DNA of 64,000 nt from Planctomycetota bacterium (GTDB lineage: Bacteria; Planctomycetota; Planctomycetia; Gemmatales; Gemmataceae), in contig JAIOPV010000094.1 of the NCBI GenBank assembly GCA_021413735.1, positions 1 through 64,000 on the forward strand, given 5' to 3'. Under the pieces are notes generated by a model. The model ran no database searches. It had not been told where the DNA came from and saw only the letters and a program-made list of their open reading frames with translations. A program made the translations under genes and the position numbers. Of this stretch, positions 62,856 to 64,000 are shown piece after piece. Each line of letters begins with the position of its first letter. Position 1 is the stretch's first letter.

Positions 62856-62940
62856 TTGTGAGCGTCGAGTCGTCAGGCCGACGGTTGGTTTCGCGGCGCG
62901 GGCGGGTTTCACCGTCGGGCTGACGCCTCGCCGCTCACAA
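62856..62940. repeat. Inverted repeat upstream of tRNA-Glu
   Basis: TTGTGAGCGTCGAGTCGTCAG and the complement of CTGACGCCTCGCCGCTCACAA match with three mismatches; CCGACGGT/ACCGTCGG extends the stem. It starts 36 bases after the stop at 62819 and may terminate that gene. Confidence 0.7.
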
Positions 62941-62964
62941 CAGATTCCAACGCAAGACGCTCCC

Positions 62965-62993
62965 TTGACATTGCCGGACCGCAGCGCTACAAC
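62965..62993 (+). promoter_or_regulatory. Sigma70-type promoter of tRNA-Glu
   Basis: A perfect TTGACA (62965-62970) and TACAAC (62988-62993) are separated by 17 bases. Transcription would start near 63000, about five bases before the tRNA. Confidence 0.7.
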
Positions 62994-63004
62994 ATCTCTT
63001 GAGC

Positions 63005-63077
63005 GGCCCTATCGTCTAGTGGCCTAGGACGGAGCCCTCTCAAGGCTCAAACCCGGGTTCGAATCCCGGTAGGGTCA
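63005..63077 (+). tRNA. trnE: tRNA-Glu (anticodon CTC)
   Basis: The 73-base sequence folds as a full cloverleaf. The acceptor stem pairs GGCCCTA with TAGGGTC. The anticodon stem GAGCC/GGCTC holds the loop CTCTCAA with anticodon CTC, and the T-arm is CCGGG-TTCGAAT-CCCGG. The discriminator base is A, followed by CCT, so the CCA end is not encoded. It reads GAG codons. It has its own promoter and terminator and stands alone. Confidence 0.95.
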
Positions 63078-63604
63078 CCTTAGCAGATAGACTTGAGAAG
63101 CCTGGAGCGGACAGATTCGGACGGAACGCTTGATCTTCAAGCAATCCCTCCAGATCTGTCCGCTCCGGTCTTTTGCCGTCTGCTCCTGTCTGCGCCGCTT
63201 TTTGCGTCACGACTGCGCCGGACTCTGCACCGTCTTAACCTGCGGCAGACTAATCAGTCGGTCGAATCCGGAATTGGTGCTGAGTTGACGGCCAAACCCG
63301 CCGGCATCGGAGCCGACTTCGGGTTCATTTTACCGTGTCCGTTCTCGACGTGCGGTCGTTCCGCGGATGTTCATGCTGTACCTTTCGGGAACAAACACCA
63401 AAGCGGTCGTGCCCTGTTACCAGATTGGGTCGAGGCGGTCCTTGATATTGAACGCGGTCCCGAAGAGTCGGGTCGAGATATTCAGCACACCGTGGTAGCA
63501 CAACTCAGTTGCGATCCAACGGGTATTTGTTCTTGCCTCTGGAAGTGTTCGTCGGATAGGCTCATCACATCCCGCCCCCCGAGTTCCCTGCCAGGAACCT
63601 CTCG
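63078..63604. other. Intergenic region between tRNA-Glu and a DUF1501 gene
   Basis: About 530 bases. The first 100 hold the tRNA terminator. The rest (63180-63600) has no gene I can support: the open frame across it has no ribosome binding site or recognisable motif. The DUF1501 promoter must lie in it but no clear boxes were found. Confidence 0.5.
63104..63174 (+). terminator. Terminator hairpin of the tRNA-Glu transcript
   Basis: GGAGCGGACAGAT pairs with ATCTGTCCGCTCC and is followed by GGTCTTTT. The loop contains a second perfect hairpin GCTTGATCTTCAAGC (63128-63142). Confidence 0.75.
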
Positions 63605-64000
63605 ATGTCTCGTTCCGCTCCTCCACAGGGACATGGCTCCGTCCACCGGCGGACCTTCCTCAAGGTCGGTAGCCTTGCGCTCGGTGGCCTCTCACTCCCA
63701 CAACTGCTGCGTGCCGAAACGCAGTCGGGAAGCACGAGCCGGCACAAGTCCGTCATCATGATCTTCCTGTCGGGTGGTCCGCCGCATCAGGACATGGTCG
63801 ATCTGAAGCCGGACGCACCCGACGGTATCCGTGGCGAGTTCAACCCGATTCGGACGAAAGTGCCCGGCATCAACATCTGCGAACACATGCCTCGCCTTGC
63901 GGCGATGATGGATAAGTTCGCGGTTATCCGCTCGCTCGTCGGTTCGGAAGGGCACCACTCCGCGTTCCAGTGCATGAACGTTCGCACGCAACTGAACCAA
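63605..64000 (+). CDS. DUF1501 protein, N-terminal part (cut by window edge)
   Basis: The reading frame starts at ATG 63605 and is open to the last base, giving 132 residues. It begins with a twin-arginine-type signal (VHRRTFLKVGSLALGGLSL). It continues with VIMIFLSGGPPHQDMVDLKP, APDGIRGEFNPIRTKVPGIN and CEHMPRLAAMMDKFAVIRS, all DUF1501 features. The stop codon and the rest of the protein (about 320 residues if normal) lie beyond the window. It is the fourth DUF1501 gene here. Confidence 0.9.
   Translation, partial: MSRSAPPQGHGSVHRRTFLKVGSLALGGLSLPQLLRAETQSGSTSRHKSVIMIFLSGGPPHQDMVDLKPDAPDGIRGEFNPIRTKVPGINICEHMPRLAAMMDKFAVIRSLVGSEGHHSAFQCMNVRTQLNQ

Noticed and set aside
63093-63761. Plus-strand open frame of 222 codons after tRNA-Glu
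   Set aside because: It starts within the tRNA terminator, has no motif or ribosome binding site and overlaps the DUF1501 gene in another frame.

Overview
The window looks like a chromosomal segment of a planctomycete, most likely a Gemmata-type bacterium (family Gemmataceae). This is inferred from gene content, not from a marker phylogeny. DUF1549/DUF1553 proteins with haem-like CxxCH motifs, Tat-type DUF1501 proteins, DUF1559 proteins with a type-IV-prepilin N-terminus, a kinase fused to a tubulin-like domain, a kinase-WD40/ECF sigma pair and two members of a Gemmata-style hypothetical family all occur together. The DNA is G+C-rich throughout and both strands are densely coded. I see no prophage, insertion sequence with a transposase, CRISPR array or rRNA operon.

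Layout. 0-5 kb: a lineage-specific hypothetical gene, a DUF1549/LamG/DUF1553 protein carrying an in-frame repeat insertion, and a YiiX-like cysteine hydrolase, all on the minus strand. 5-13.5 kb: a secreted zinc metalloprotease (plus), then a minus-strand run of isochorismatase-family hydrolase, small lipoprotein, DUF1559 protein, pirin, PepSY membrane protein and a second DUF1559 protein. 13.5-17 kb: a tiny hemP gene (plus), then the translation cluster rpmE-prfA-X-prmC (minus), where X is an unknown 141-aa protein. 17-27 kb: a kinase-tubulin fusion, ftsH with a small membrane protein behind it, a lineage hypothetical, yceH, an SDR oxidoreductase and an orphan CysA-type ATPase. 27-33 kb: a membrane-anchored formylglycine-generating enzyme, an ATP-grasp-like protein, ribH, a glycine-rich RRM protein, a cupin and an ABC-2 permease. 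33-43 kb: the kinase-WD40/ECF sigma operon, a KefB-type antiporter, an unusual DUF1559 chimera, a DUF1501 protein and a PhoD-like phosphatase. 43-51 kb: a 2286-aa secretin overlapping a lipoprotein gene by four bases. 51-64 kb: three more DUF1501 genes (the last cut by the window edge), a second DUF1549/DUF1553 gene, a metal ABC permease fused to a winged-helix domain, another DUF1559-lipoprotein pair, an outer-membrane beta-barrel candidate, a repeat-containing secreted protein and tRNA-Glu(CTC) with its own promoter and terminator.

Much of the content concerns the cell envelope: secretin plus lipoprotein, prepilin-like DUF1559 proteins with small lipoproteins, exported DUF1549/DUF1501 proteins and periplasmic hydrolases. 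Signalling is represented by two Hanks-type kinases and an ECF sigma factor. Intergenic spaces are rich in dispersed palindromic repeats. I distinguish at least five families, and one further repeat of this kind sits inside a coding sequence. The best candidate for an under-described system is the giant secretin with about ten N1-like modules and its translationally coupled lipoprotein, found without any other secretion-system gene in the window.
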